Position numbers and translations under genes: made by a program. From Clusia tigrina (lineage: Eukaryota > Arthropoda > Insecta > Diptera > Clusiidae), in contig OV050030.1 of the NCBI GenBank assembly GCA_920105625.2, forward strand, positions 172,605,315 to 172,669,314: a DNA stretch of 64,000 bases. Reading direction: 5' to 3'. Below the pieces are notes generated by a model. It saw nothing but the letters and a program-made list of their open reading frames with translations, made no database searches and had not been told where the DNA came from. The stretch's first letter is position 1. Every line of letters starts with the position of its first letter. Below, one piece after another: positions 1 through 13,000 of the stretch.

Positions 1-413
1 TCAGTGTTTTTTTTTTAAGGCAAGGGTAGCATAGCTATGAGCGGTAAATTTAATTGGCAAGAGGCACGAGTAATTTATTGTCACAAAATATCAAGGGCTT
101 ATGAGGCTCCAGTAAAAAGTTACAAGCATTTGAATTTTGCAAAATTTGATAGATATAGGATGCACCGTACACAAGTAAGGGCCATTTGAAGTTTTATCAG
201 TGTTTGATTTGGGACTCAAGGGTAGCATAGCTATGAGCGATAGCTTAAATAGGTAAGAGGCACGAGTACTTTATTGTCACAAAATTTCAAGGTTTTATGA
301 CGCTCCAGTAAAAATTTACAAGCATTTGATTGTTGCAAACTTTGATAGATATAGTAAGTTAGGAAAATTTGAAGGTTTATCAGTGTTTGATTTGGGAATC
401 AAGGGTAGGATAT

Positions 414-439
414 CTGTGAGCGATAGCTGTGAGCGATAG
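414..439 (+). repeat. 13-bp internal duplication in the C monomer
   Basis: CTGTGAGCGATAG occurs twice in tandem at 414-426 and 427-439. The duplication marks most C monomers. Single-copy versions are seen at about 10976, 13086, 16187, 25102, 43940 and 49770. A diverged second copy (CTATGAGTGATAT) occurs in the monomer to the right of the LINE. Confidence 0.9.
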
Positions 440-1384
440 CTTAAATTTACGAGAGGCACGAGTAGTTTATTGTCACAAAATTTCTAAGTTTTATGACGCT
501 CCAGTAAAAAGTTAAAAGCACTTGATTGTTGAAAACTTTGATAGGTATAGAACGCACCGTATAGATGTTAGCACCATTTGAAGTTTTATCAGTGTTCTAT
601 TTTGGAGCCAAGGGCAGCATAGCTATGAGCGTTAACTTTAATTGACAAGAGGCACGAGTTCTTTATTGTGACAAAATTTGCAGATTTTATTACGCTTCAG
701 TAAAAAATTACAAGCATTTGATTGTCGCAAACTTTGATAAATATAGGACGCACAGTATAGAAGTTAGGGCCATTTGAAGTTTTATCAATGTTTTATTTTG
801 GAGTCAAGGGTAGCATAGCTATGAGCGGCAACTTTAATTGACAAGAGGCATGAGCACTTTATTGTCACAAAATTTCAAGATTTTATTACGCTCCAGTAAA
901 AAGTTACAAGCATTTGAATGTTGCAAACTTTGATAGGTATAGGACGCACCGTATAGAAGTTAGGGCCATTTGAAGTTTTATCAGTGTTTTTTTTTTAAGT
1001 CAAGGGTTGCATAGCTATGAGCGATAACTTTTATTGACAAGAGGCACGAAAACTTTATTGTCACAAAATTTCAAGATTTTATCACGCTCTAGTAAAAAAT
1101 TACAAGCATTTGATTGTTGCAAACTTTGATAGGTATAGGATGCACCGGATAGAAGTTAGGGCCATTTGAAGTTTTATCAGTGTTTGGTTTTGGAGTCAAG
1201 GGTAGCGGAGCTATGAGCGATAGCTTAAATTGACAAGAGGTACGAGTACTTTATTGTCACAAAATTTCAAGGTTTTATGACGCTCCAGTAAAAAGTTACA
1301 AGAATTTGAATGTTGCAAACTTTGATAGGTATTGCACGCACCGTATAGAAGTTAGGACCATTTGAAGTTTTATCAGTGTTTAAT

Positions 1385-1975
1385 TTTGGAGTCAAGGGTA
1401 GAATAGCTATGAGCGATAACTTTAATTGACAAGAGATACAAGTACTTTACTGTCACAAAATTTCAAGATTTTATGACGCTCCAGTAAAAATTTACAAGCA
1501 TTTGATTGTTGCACACTTTGATAGATATAGTAAGTTAGGAAAATTTAAAGGTTGATCAGTGTTTGATTTGGGACTCAAGGGTAGGATATCTGTGAGCGAT
1601 AGCTGTGAGCGATAGCTTAAATTTACGAGAGGCACGAGTAGTTTATTGTCACAAAATTTCAAGGTTTTATGACGCTCCAGTAAAAAGTTAAAAGCATTTG
1701 ATTGTTGAAAACTTTGATAGGTATAGAACGCACCGTATAGATGTTAGCACCATTTGAAGTTTTATCAGTGTTCTATTTTGGAGCCAAGGGCAGCATAGCT
1801 ATGAGCGTTAACTTTAATTGACAAGAGGCACGGGTACTTTATTGTGACAAAATTTGCAGATTTTATTACGCTTCAGTAAAAAATTACAAGCATTTGATTG
1901 TCGCAAACTTTGATAAATATAGAACGCACAGTATAGAAGTTAGGGCCATTTGAAGTTAGGGCCATTTGAAGTTTT
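1385..1975 (+). repeat. Three-monomer cassette (h, C, GTTAAC type), representative copy
   Basis: Three distinctive monomers recur together in this order. h has GAGACACAAG, a TTTACAAG spacer and ends TATAGTAAGTTAGG. C has GGGTAGGATATCTGTGAGCG, TTTACGAGAGG, GTTAAAAGC and GTTAGCACC. The third has TCTATTTTGGAGCCAAGGGC, GTTAACTTTAATTG, GTGACAAAATTTGCAG and GTCGCAAAC. C monomers are anchored (TATCTGTG or TATTTGTG) at 411, 1587, 5698, 8047, 10974, 13084, 16185, 25100, 32455, 37082, 40804, 41784, 43938, 44905, 46471, 48788, 49768, 55409 and 61058. All but those at 5698 and 55409 are followed by the GTTAAC monomer. The copy at 61058 is the one split by the LINE. Confidence 0.85.
1936..1967 (+). repeat. 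16-bp tandem duplication inside a monomer
   Basis: The motif GAAGTTAGGGCCATTT occurs twice in direct succession (1936-1951 and 1952-1967), where other monomers carry it once. This is a local slippage or crossover product and I saw it nowhere else in the window. Confidence 0.9.
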
Positions 1976-2610
1976 ATCAATGTTTTATATTGGAGTCAAG
2001 GGTAGCGGAGCTATGAGCGATAGCTTAAATTGACAAGAGGTACGAGTACTTTATTGTCACGCTCCAATAAAAAATTACAAGCATTTGAATGTTGCAAACT
2101 TTGATAGGTATAAGACGCACCGTATAGAGGTTAGGGCCATTTGAAGTTTTATCAATGTTTGATTTTGGAGTCAAGTGTAGCATAGCTATGAGCGGTAACT
2201 TTAATTGACAAGAGGCATGAGTACTTTATTATCACAAAATTTCAAGATTTTATTACGCTCCAGTAAAAAATTACAAGCATTTGATTGTTGCAAACTTTGA
2301 TAGGTATAGGCCGCACCGTATAAAAGTTAGGACCATTTGAAGTTTTGTCAGTGTTTTATTTTGGAGTCAACGGTAGCATAGCTATGAGCGATAACTTTAA
2401 TTGACAAGAGGCACGAGCACTTTATTGTCACAAAATTTCAATATTTTATGACGCTCCAGTAAAAAGTTATAAGCATTTGATTGTTGCAAAGTTTGATAGG
2501 TATAGCACGAACAGTATAGAAGTTAGGGCCATTTGAAGTTTTATCAGTGTTTGATTTGGAACTCAAGGGTAGGATAGATATGAGCGATAGCTTAAATTGA
2601 CGAGAGGCAC

Positions 2611-5600
2611 GAGTACTTTATTGTCACAAAATTTCAAGGTTTTATGACGCTCCAGTAAAAAGTTACAAGAATTTGAATGTTGCAAACTTTGATAGGTTTA
2701 GGGCGCACCGTCTAGAAGTTAGGGTCATTGGAAGTTTTATCAGTGTTTTATTATGGAGTCAAGGGTAGAATAGCTATGAGCGATAACTTTAATTGACAAG
2801 AGACACAAGTACTTTATTGTCACAAAATTTCAAGATTTTATGACGCTCCAGTAAAAATTTACAAGCATTTGATTGTTGCAAACTTTGGTAGGTATAGGAC
2901 GCACCGTATAGAAGTTAGGGCCATTTGAAGTTTTATCAGTGTTTTATTTTGGAGTCAAGCGTAGCATTGTTATGAGCGATAGCTTAAATTGCCAAGAGGC
3001 ACGAGTACTTTATTGTCACAAATTTTCAAGGTTTTATGACGCTCCAGTAAAAAGTTACAAGCATTTGAATTTTGCAAACTATGATAAGTATAGGACGCAC
3101 AGTATAAAAGTAATGGCCATTTGAAGTTTTATCAGTGTTTAATTTTGGAGTCAAGGGTAGCATAGCTATAAGCGGTAACTTTAATTGACAAGAGGCATGA
3201 GTACTTTATTGTCACAAAATTTCAACATTTTATTACGCTCCAGTAAAAAGTTACAAGCATTTGAATGTTGCAATCTTTGATAGGTATAGGACGAACCGTA
3301 TAGAAGTTAGGGCCATTTGAAGTTTTGTCAGTGTTTTATTTTGGAGTCAAGGGTAGCATAGCTATGAGCGATAACTTTAATTGACAAGAGGTACGAGTAC
3401 TTTATTGTCACAAAATTTCAAGATTTTATTACGCTCTAGTAAAAAATTACAAGTATTTGATTGTTGCAAACTTTGATAAGTATAGGACGCACAGTATAGA
3501 AGTTAGAGCCATTTGAAGTTTTATCAGTGCTTTATTTTGAAGTCAAGGGTAGCATAGCTATGAGCGGTAAATTTAATTGGCAAGAGGCACGAGTAATTTA
3601 TTGTCACAAAATATCAAGGGCTTATGAGGCTCCAGTAAAAAGTTACAAGCATTTGAATTTTGCAAACTTTGATAGGAATAGGATGCACCGTATACAAGTT
3701 AGGGCCATTTGAAGTTTTATCAGTGTTTGATTTGGGACTCAAGGGTTGCATAGCTATGAGCGATAGCTTAAATAGGTAAGAGGCACGAGTACTTTACTGT
3801 CACAAAATTTCAAGGTTTTATGACGCTCCAGTAAAAAGTTACAAGAATTTGAATGTTGCAAACTTTGATAGGTTTAGGGCGCACCGTCTAGAAGTTAGGG
3901 TAATTTGAAGATTCATCAGTGTTTAATTTTGGAGTCAGGGGTAGCATAGCTATGGGCGATAGCTTAAATTGACATGAGGCACGAGTAATCTATTGTCACA
4001 AAATTTCAAGGTTTTATGACGCTCCAGTAAAAAGTTACAAGAATTTGAATGTTGCAAACTTTGATAGGTTTAGGGCGCACCGTCTAGAAGTTAGGGTCAT
4101 TGGAAGTTTTATCAGTGTTTTATTATGGAGTCAAGGGTAGAATAGCTATGAGCGATAACTTTAATTGACAAGAGACACAAGTACTTTATTGTCACAAAAT
4201 TTCAAGATTTTATGACGCTCCAGTAAAAATTTACAAGCATTTGATTGTTGCAAACTTTGGTAGGTATAGGACGCACCGTATAGAAGTTAGGGCCATTTGA
4301 AGTTTTATCAATGTTTTATTTTGGAGTCAAGGGTAGCATTGTTATGAGCGATAGCTTAAATTGCCAAGAGGCACGAGTACTTTATTGTCACAAATTTTCA
4401 AGGTTTTATGACGCTCCAGTAAAAAGTTACAAGCATTTGAATTTTGCAAACTATGATAAGTATAGGACGCACAGTATAAAAGTAATGGCCATTTGAAGTT
4501 TTATCAGTGTTTAATTTTGGAGTCAAGGGTAGCATAGCTATAAGCGGTAACTTTAATTGACAAGAGGCATGAGTACTTTATTGTCACAAAATTTCAACAT
4601 TTTATTACGCTCCAGTAAAAAGTTACAAGCATTTGAATGTTGCAATCTTTGATAGGTATAGGACGAACCGTATAGAAGTTAGGGCCATTTGAAGTTTTGT
4701 CAGTGTTTTATTTTGGAGTCAAGGGTAGCATAGCTATGAGCGATAACTTTAATTGACAAGAGGTACGAGTACTTTATTGTCACAAAATTTCAAGATTTTA
4801 TTACGCTCTAGTAAAAAATTACAAGTATTTGATTGTTGCAAACTTTGATAAGTATAGGACGCACAGTATAGAAGTTAGAGCCATTTGAAGTTTTATCAGT
4901 GCTTTATTTTGAAGTCAAGGGTAGCATAGCTATGAGCGGTAAATTTAATTGGCAAGAGGCACGAGTAATTTATTGTCACAAAATATCAAGGGCTTATGAG
5001 GCTCCAGTAAAAAGTTACAAGCATTTGAATTTTGCAAACTTTGATAGGAATAGGATGCACCGTATACAAGTTAGGGCCATTTGAAGTTTTATCAGTGTTT
5101 GATTTGGGACTCAAGGGTTGCATAGCTATGAGCGATAGCTTAAATAGGTAAGAGGCACGAGTACTTTACTGTCACAAAATTTCAAGGTTTTATGACGCTC
5201 CAGTAAAAAGTTACAAGAATTTGAATGTTGCAAACTTTGATAGGTTTAGGGCGCACCGTCTAGAAGTTAGGGTAATTTGAAGTTTCATCAGTGTTTAATT
5301 TTGGAGTCAGGGGTAGCATAGCTATGGGCGATAGCTTAAATTGACATGAGGCACGAGTAATCTATTGTCACAAAATTTCAAGGTTTTATGACGCTCCAGT
5401 AAAAAGTTACAAGAATTTGAATGTTGCAAACTTTGATAGGTTTAGGGCGCACCGTCTAGAAGTTAGGGTCATTGGAAGTTTTATCAGTGTTTTATTATGG
5501 AGTCAAGGGTAGAATAGCTATGAGCGATAACTTTAATTGACAAGAGACACAAGTACTTTATTGTCACAAAATTTCAAGATTTTATGATGCTCCAGTAAAA

Positions 5601-5640
5601 ATTTACAAGCATTTGATTGTTGCAAACTTTGATAGATATA
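2611..5640 (+). repeat. 7-monomer HOR, 1372-bp period, about 2.2 copies
   Basis: Anchors repeat exactly 1372 bp (7 x 196) apart: 2939 and 4311, and 3527 and 4899. The TTTAGGGCGCACCGTCTAGA stretch recurs at the same period through 5.44 kb. Labelling monomers by the 8-mer at 50.2-55.3 kb, the order here is a/b hybrid, c, d, e, f, g, h. Monomer b is missing as a separate unit. The monomers at 2939 and 4311 start like type a (ATTGTTATGAGC, AATTGCCAAG) and end like type b (GTATAAAAGTAATGGCC). Divergence between the two copies is very low by eye, which indicates recent amplification. Confidence 0.88.
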
Positions 5641-7050
5641 GTAAGTTAGGAACATTTTAAGGTTTATCAGTGTTTGATTTGGGACTCAAGGGTAGGATAT
5701 CTGTGAGCGATAGCTGTGAGCGATAGCTTAAATTTACGAGAGGCACGAGCAGTTTATTGTCACAAAATTTCAAGGTTTTATGAAGCTCCAATAAAAAGTT
5801 AAAAGCATTTGATTGTTGAAAACTTTGATAGGTATAGAACGCACCGTATAGATGTTAGCACCATTTGAAGTTTTATCAGTGTTCTATTTTGGGACCAAGC
5901 GCAGCATAGCTATGAGCGATAACTTTTATTGACAAGAGGCACGAGTACTTTATTGCCCCAAAATTTGAAGATTTTATCACGCTCTAGTAAAAAATTACAA
6001 GCATTTGATTGTTGCAAACTTTGATATGTATAGGGCGCACAATGTAGAAAATAGAGCCATTTGAAGTTTTATCAGTGTTTTATTTTGGAGTCAAGGGTAG
6101 CATAGCTGTGAGCGGTAACTTTAATTGTCAAGAGGCATGAGTAATTAATTGTCACAAAATTTCAAGGTTTTATGACGATCCAGAAAAAAGTTACAAGCAT
6201 TTGAATTTTGCAAACTTTAATAGGTATAGGACGCACCGTATAGAAGTTAAGGCCATTTAAAGTTTTATCAGTGTTTAATTTTGGAGTCGAGGGAAGCATA
6301 GCTATGATCGATAACTTTAGTTGACAAGAGGCACGAGTACTTTATTGTCACAAAATTTCAAGGGCTTATGACTCTCCAGTAAAATGTTACGAGCCTTTGA
6401 ATGTTGCAAACTTTTAAAGGTACAATACGCACAGCCTAGAAGTTAGGACACTTTGAAGTTTTATCAGTGTTTAATTTTGGAGTCAAGGGTAGCATAGCTA
6501 TGAGCGATAACTTTCATTGACAAGAGGCACGAGTACTTTACTGTCACAAAATTTCAAGATTTTATTACGCTCTAGTAAAAAATTACAAGCTTTTGATTGT
6601 TCCAAACTTTGATAAGTATAGGACACACAGTATATAAGTTAGGGCCATTTGAATTTTTATCAGTGTTTTATTTTGCAGTCAGGAGTAACATAGCTATGAG
6701 CGATAGCTTAAATTGACAAGAGGCACGAGTACTTTATTATCACAAATTTTGAAGGTTTTATGACGATCCAGAAAAAAGTTACAAGCATTTGAATTTTGCA
6801 AACTTTGATAGGTATAGGACGCACCGTATAGAAGTTAAGGCCATTTGAAGTTTTATCAGTGTTTAATTTTGGAGTCGAGGGAAGCATAGCTATGAGCGAT
6901 AACTTAAATTGACAAGAGGCACGAGTACTTTATTGTCACAAAATTTCAAGGGTTTATGACGCTCCAGTAAAAAGCTACAAGCATTTGATGTTGCAAACTT
7001 TGGTAGGTATAGGACGCACCGTATAGAAGTTAGGGCAATTTGAAGTTTTA
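5640..7050 (+). repeat. Heterogeneous satellite monomers
   Basis: About seven diverged monomers between two ordered blocks. The C monomer anchored at 5698 is not followed by its usual GTTAAC partner but by a monomer carrying GATAACTTTTATTG, so the cassette is broken here. The first monomers of the TTTTAAAGGTACAATACGC subfamily appear near 6413. No gene is seen. Confidence 0.7.
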
Positions 7051-10000
7051 TCAGTGTTTTATTTTGGAGTCAAGGGTAGCATAGCTATGAGCGATAACTA
7101 TAATTGACAAGAGGCACGAGTACTTTATTGTCACAAAATTTTTAGATTTTATTACGCTCCAGTAAAAAGTTACAAGCATTTGAATGTTGCAAATGTTGAT
7201 AGGTATAGGACGCACAGTATAGAAGTTAGGGCCATTTGAAGTTTTATCAGTGTTTGATTTGGGACTCAAGGGTAGCATAGCTATGAGCGATAGCTTAAAT
7301 TGACAAGAGGCACGAGTACTTTATTGTCACAAAATTTCAAGATTTTATTACGCTCCAGCAAAAAGTTACAAGCAATTGATTGTTGCATACTTTGATAGGT
7401 ATAAGACGCACAGTCCAGAAGTTAGGACCATTTGAAGTTTTATCAGTGTTTGATTTGGGACTCAAGGGTAGCATAGCTATGAGCGATAGCTTAAATTGAC
7501 AAGAGGCACGAGTACTTTATTGTCACAAAATTTCAAGATTTTATTACGCTCCAGCTAAAAGTTACAAGCAATTGATTGTTGCATACTTTGATAGGTATAG
7601 GACACACCGTATAGAAGTTAGGGCCATTTGAAGTTTTATCAATTTTTATTTTGAAGTCAAGGATAGCATAGCTATGAGCGATAGCTTAAATTGACAAGAG
7701 GCACGAGTAATTTATGATCACAAATTTTCAAGGTTTTATGATGCTCCAGTAAAAAGTTACAAGCATTTGAATTTTGAAAACTTTGATAGGTATAGGACGC
7801 ACCGTATAGAAGTTAGGGCCATTTGAAGTTTTATCAGTGTTTAATTTTGGAGTCGAGGGTAGCATAGCTATGAGCGATAACTTTAATTGACAAGAGGCAC
7901 GAGTACTTTATTGTCACAAAATTTCAAGATTTTATGACGCTCCAGAAAAATTTACAAGCATTTGATTGTTGCAAACTTTGATAGATATAGTAAGTTACGA
8001 AAATTTGAAGGTTTATCAGTGTTTGATTTGGGACTCAAGGGTAGGATATCTGTGAGCGATAGCTGTGAGCGATAGCTTAAATTTACGAGAGGCACGAGTA
8101 GTTTAATGTCAAAAAATTTCAAGGTTTTATGACGCTCCAGTAAAAAGTTAAAAGCACTTGATTGTTGAAAACTTTGATAGGTATAGAACGCACCGTATAG
8201 ATGTTAGCACCATTTGAAGTTTTATCAGTGTTCTATTTTGGAGCCAAGGGCAGCATACCTCTAAGCGTTAACTTTAATTGACAAGAGGCACAAGTACTTT
8301 ATTGTGACAAAATTTGCAGATTTTATTACGCTCCAGTTTTATTATATATTTATTAGATATAGGACGCACCGTATAGAAGTTAGGGCCATTTGAAGTTTTA
8401 TCAGTGTTTGGTTTTGGAGTCGAGGGTAGCATAGCTATGAGCGATAACTTAAATTGACAAGAGGCACGAGTACTTTATTGTCACAAAATTTCAAGGTTCT
8501 ATGACGCTCCAGTAAAAAGTTACAAGCATTTGTATGTTGCAAACTTTTAAAGGTACAATACGCACAGCATAGAAGTTAGAATACTTTGAAGTTTGAACAG
8601 TGTTTAATTTTGGAGTCAGGGGTAGCATAGCTATGAGCGATAACTTTAATTGACAAGAGGCACGAGTACTTTATTGTCACAAAATTTCAAGATTTTATTA
8701 CGCTCTAGTAAAAAATTACAAGCATTTGATTGTTGCAAACTTTGATAAGTATAGGACACACAGTATAGAAGTTAGGGCCATTTGAATTTTTATCAGTGTT
8801 TTATTTTGCAGTCAGGAGTAACATAGCTATGAGCGATAGCTTAAATTGACAAGAGGCACGAGTACTTTATTATAACAAAATTTCAAGATTTTATTACGCT
8901 CCAGTAAAAAGTTTCAAGCATTTGATTTTTGCAAACTTTGATAGGTATAGGAAGCACAATATAAAAGTTAGGACCATTTGAAATTTTATCAGTGTCTGAT
9001 TTGGGACTCAAGGGTAGCCTAGCTATTAGCGATAGCTTAAATTGACAAGAGGCACGAGTACTTTATTGTCACAAAATTTCAAGGTTTTATGACGCGCCAG
9101 TAAAACGTTACAAGCATTTGAATGTTGCAAACATTGATAGGTTTTAGACGCACCGTATAGAAGTTAGGGCCATTTGAAGTTTTATCAGTGTTTTTTTTTT
9201 GCAGTCAAGGGTGGCATAGCTATGAGCGATAGCTTAAATTGACAAGAGGCACGAGTACTTTATTATCACAAATTTTCAAAGTTTTATGACGCTCCAGTAA
9301 AAAGTTACAATCATTTGAATTTTGCAAACTTTGATAGATATAGGACGCACCGTATAGAAGTTAGGGCCATTTGAAGTTTTATCAGTGTTTAATTTTGGAG
9401 TCGAGGGTAGCATAGCTATGAGCGATAACTTAAATTGACAAGAGGCACGAGTACTTTATTGTCACAAAATTTCAAGGGGTTATGACGCTCCAGTAAAAAG
9501 TTACAAGCATTTGTATGTTGCAAACTTTTAAAGGTACAATACACACAGCATAGAAGTTAGAACACTTTGAAGTTTGAACAGTGTTTAATTTTGGAGTCAG
9601 GGGTAGCATAGCTATGAGCGATAACTTTAATTGACAAGAGGCACGAGTACTTTATTGTCACAAAATTTCAAGGCCTTATGACGCTCCAGTAAAATGTTAC
9701 AAGCATTTGAATGTTGCAAACTTTTAAAGGTACAATACGCACAGCATAGAAGTTAGGACACTTTGAAGTTTTATCAGTGTTTAATTTTGGAGTCAAGGGT
9801 AGCATAGCTATGAGCGATAACTTTAATTGACAAGAGGCACGAGTACTTTATTGTCACAAAATTTCAAGGGCTTATGACGCTCCAGTAAAAAGCTACAAGC
9901 ATTTGATGTTGCAAACTTTGGTAGGTATAGGACGCACCGTATAGAAGTTAGGGCCATTTGAAGTTTTGTCAGTGTTTTATTTTGGAGTCAAGGGTAGCAT

Positions 10001-13000
10001 AGCTATGAGCGATAACTATAATTGACAAGAGGCACGAGTACTTTATTGTCACAAAATTTTTACATTTTATTACGCTCCAGTAAAAAGTTACAAGCATTTG
10101 AATGTTGCAAATGTTGATAGGTATAGGACGCACAGTATAGAAGTTAGAGCCATTTGAAGTTTTATCAGTGTTAGATTTGGGACTCAAGGGTAGCATAGCT
10201 ATGAGCGATAACTTTAATTGACAACAGGCACGAGTACTTCATTGCCACAACATTTCAAGATTTTATTACGTTCCAGTAAAAAGTTTCAAGCATTTGATTG
10301 TTGCAAACTTTGATAGGTATAGGATACACAATATAGAAGTTTGGACCATTTGAAGTTTTATCACTGTTTGATTTTGGACTCAAGGGTAGCATAGCTATGA
10401 CCGATAACTTTAATTGACAAGAGGCACGAGTACTTTATTGTCACACATTTTCAAGGGCTTATGACGCTCCAGTAAAAAGCTACAAGCATTTGATGTTGCA
10501 AACTTTGGTAGGTATAGGACGCACCGTATAGAAGTTAGGGCCATTTGAAGTTTTATCAGTGTTTTTTTTTGCAGTCGAGGGTAGCATAGCTTTGAGCGAT
10601 AACTTAAATTGACAAGAGGCACGAGTACTTTATTGTCACAAAATTTCAAGGTTTTATGACGATCCAGTACAAAGCTACAAGCATTTGATGTTGCAAACTT
10701 TGGTATGTATAGGACGCACCGTATAGAAGTTAGGGCCATTTGAAGTTTTATCAGTGTTTAATTTTGGAGTCGAGGGTAGCATAGCTATGAGCGATAACTT
10801 TAATTGACAAGAGGCACGAGTACTTTATTGTCACAAAATTTCAAGATTTTATGACGCTCCAGAAAAATTTACAAGCATTTGATTGTTGCAAACTTTGATA
10901 GATATAGTAAGTTACGAAAATTTGAAGGTTTATCAGTGTTTGATTTGGGACTCAAGGGTAGGATATCTGTGAGCGATAGCTTAAATTTACGAGAGGCACG
11001 AGTAGTTTAATGTCAAAAAATTTCAAGGTTTTATGACGCTCCAGTAAAAAGTTAAAAGCACTTGATTGTTGAAAACTTTGATAGGTATAGAACGCACCGT
11101 ATAGATGTTAGCACCATTTGAAGTTTTATCAGTGTTCTATTTTGGAGCCAAGGGCAGCATACCTCTAAGCGTTAACTTTAATTGACAAGAGGCACAAGTA
11201 CTTTATTGTGACAAAATTTGCAGATTTTATTACGCTCCAGTTTTATTATATATTTATTAGATATAGGACGCACCGTATAGAAATTAGGGCCATTTGAAGT
11301 TTTATCAGTGTTTGGTTTTGGAGTCGAGGGTAGCATAGCTATGAGCGATAACTTAAATTGACAAGAGGCACGAGTACTTTATTGTCACAAAATTTCAAGG
11401 GGCTATGACGCTCCAGTAAAAAGTTACAAGCATTTGTATGTTGCAAACTTTTAAAGGTACAATACGCACAGCATAGAAGTTAGAACACTTTGAAGTTTGA
11501 ACAGTGTTTAATTTTGGAGTCAGGGGTAGCATAGCTATGAGCGATAACTTTAATTGACAAGAGGCACGAGTACTTTATTGTCACAAAATTTCAAGATTTT
11601 ATTACGCTCTAGTAAAAAATTACAAGCATTTGATTGTTGCAAACTTTGATAAGTATAGGACACACAGTATAGAAGTTAGGGCCATTTGAATTTTTATCAG
11701 TGTTTTATTTTGCAGTCAGGAGTAACATAGCTATGAGCGATAGCTTAAATTACCAAGAAGCACGAGTACTTTATTATCACAAATTTTCAAAGTTTTATGA
11801 CGCTCCAGTAAAAAGTTACAATCATTTGAATTTTGCAAACTTTGATAGATATAGGACGCACCGTATAGAAGTTAGGGCCATTTGAAGTTTTATCAGTGTT
11901 TAATTTTGGAGTCGAGGGTAGCATAGCTATGAGCGATAACTTAAATTGACAAGAGGCACGAGTACTTTATTGTCACAAAATTTCAAGGGGTTATGACGCT
12001 CCAGTAAAAAGTTACAAGCATTTGTATGTTGCAAACTTTTAAAGGTACAATACACACAGCATAGAAGTTAGAACACTTTGAAGTTTGAACAGTGTTTAAT
12101 TTTGGAGTCAGGGGTAGCATAGCTATGAGCGATAACTTTAATTGACAAGAGGCACGAGTACTTTATTGTCACAAAATTTCAAGGGCTTATGACGCTCCAG
12201 TAAAATGTTACAAGCATTTGAATGTTGCAAACTTTTAAAGGTACAATACGCACAGCATAGAAGTTAGGACACTTTGAAGTTTTATCAGTGTTTAATTTTG
12301 GAGTCAAGGGTAGCATAGCTATGAGCGATAACTTTAATTGACAAGAGGCACGAGTACTTTATTGTCACAAAATTTCAAGATTTTATTACGCTCTAGTAAA
12401 AAATTACAAGCATTTGATTGTTGCAAACTTTGATAAGTATAGGACACACAGTATAGAAGTTAGGGCCATTTGAATTTTTATCAGAGTTTTATTTTGCAGT
12501 CAGGAGTAACATAGCTATGAGCGATAGCTTAAATTGACAAGAAGCACGAGTACTTTATTATCACAAATTTTCAAAGTTTTATGACGCTCCAGTAAAAAGC
12601 TACAAGCATTTGATGTTGCAAACTTTGGTAGGTATAGGACGCACCGTATAGAAGTTAGGGCCATTTGAAGTTTTATCAGTGTTTTTTTTTGCAGTCGAGG
12701 GTAGCATAGCTATGAGCGATAACTTAAATTGACAAGAGGCACGAGTACTTTATTGTCACAAAATTTCAAGGTTTTATGACGATCCAGTACAAAGCTACAA
12801 GCATTTGATGTTGCAAACTTTGGTATGTATAGGACGCACCGTATAGAAGTTAGGGCCATTTGAAGTTTTATCAGTGTTTAATTTTGGAGTCGAGGGTAGC
12901 ATAGCTATGAGCGATAACTTTAATTGACAAGAGGCACGAGTACTTTATTGTCACAAAATTTCAAGAATTTATGACGCTCCAGAAAAATTTACAAGCATTT

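Larger units (their letters stand above)
1..2610 (+). repeat. Mixed satellite monomers with two cassette copies
   Basis: The window opens inside an e-type monomer (GGTAAATTTAATTGGC). Two copies of the three-monomer cassette follow, with their C monomers anchored at 411 and 1587. Local irregularities include a 16-bp tandem duplication at 1936-1967 and a roughly 20-bp internal deletion near 2059. I found no strict HOR period within this stretch beyond the cassette repetition, whose spacing is 1176 bp (six monomers). Confidence 0.8.

Noticed and set aside
2939..3124. Family of 61-aa plus-strand open frames repeated through the satellite (also 3527, 4311, 11700, 34324, 51700, 63787 and others)
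   Set aside because: Each is the same part of the 196-bp monomer, starts at GTG in CAGTG, and is open only where one TGA is mutated. Period is not a multiple of 3. No known domain and no eukaryotic gene signals, so not annotated as genes.
8337..8357. TTTTATTATATATTTATTAG as a small inserted element or TATA promoter
   Set aside because: It replaces part of a monomer with a net loss of 20 bp and is inherited with the HOR; no promoter context or terminal repeats.
9190..9200. T-tracts (7-11 nt) at monomer starts as terminators or poly(A) traces of retroposons
   Set aside because: They are subtype variants of the GTGTTTTATTTT segment at a fixed monomer position and have no flanking duplications.
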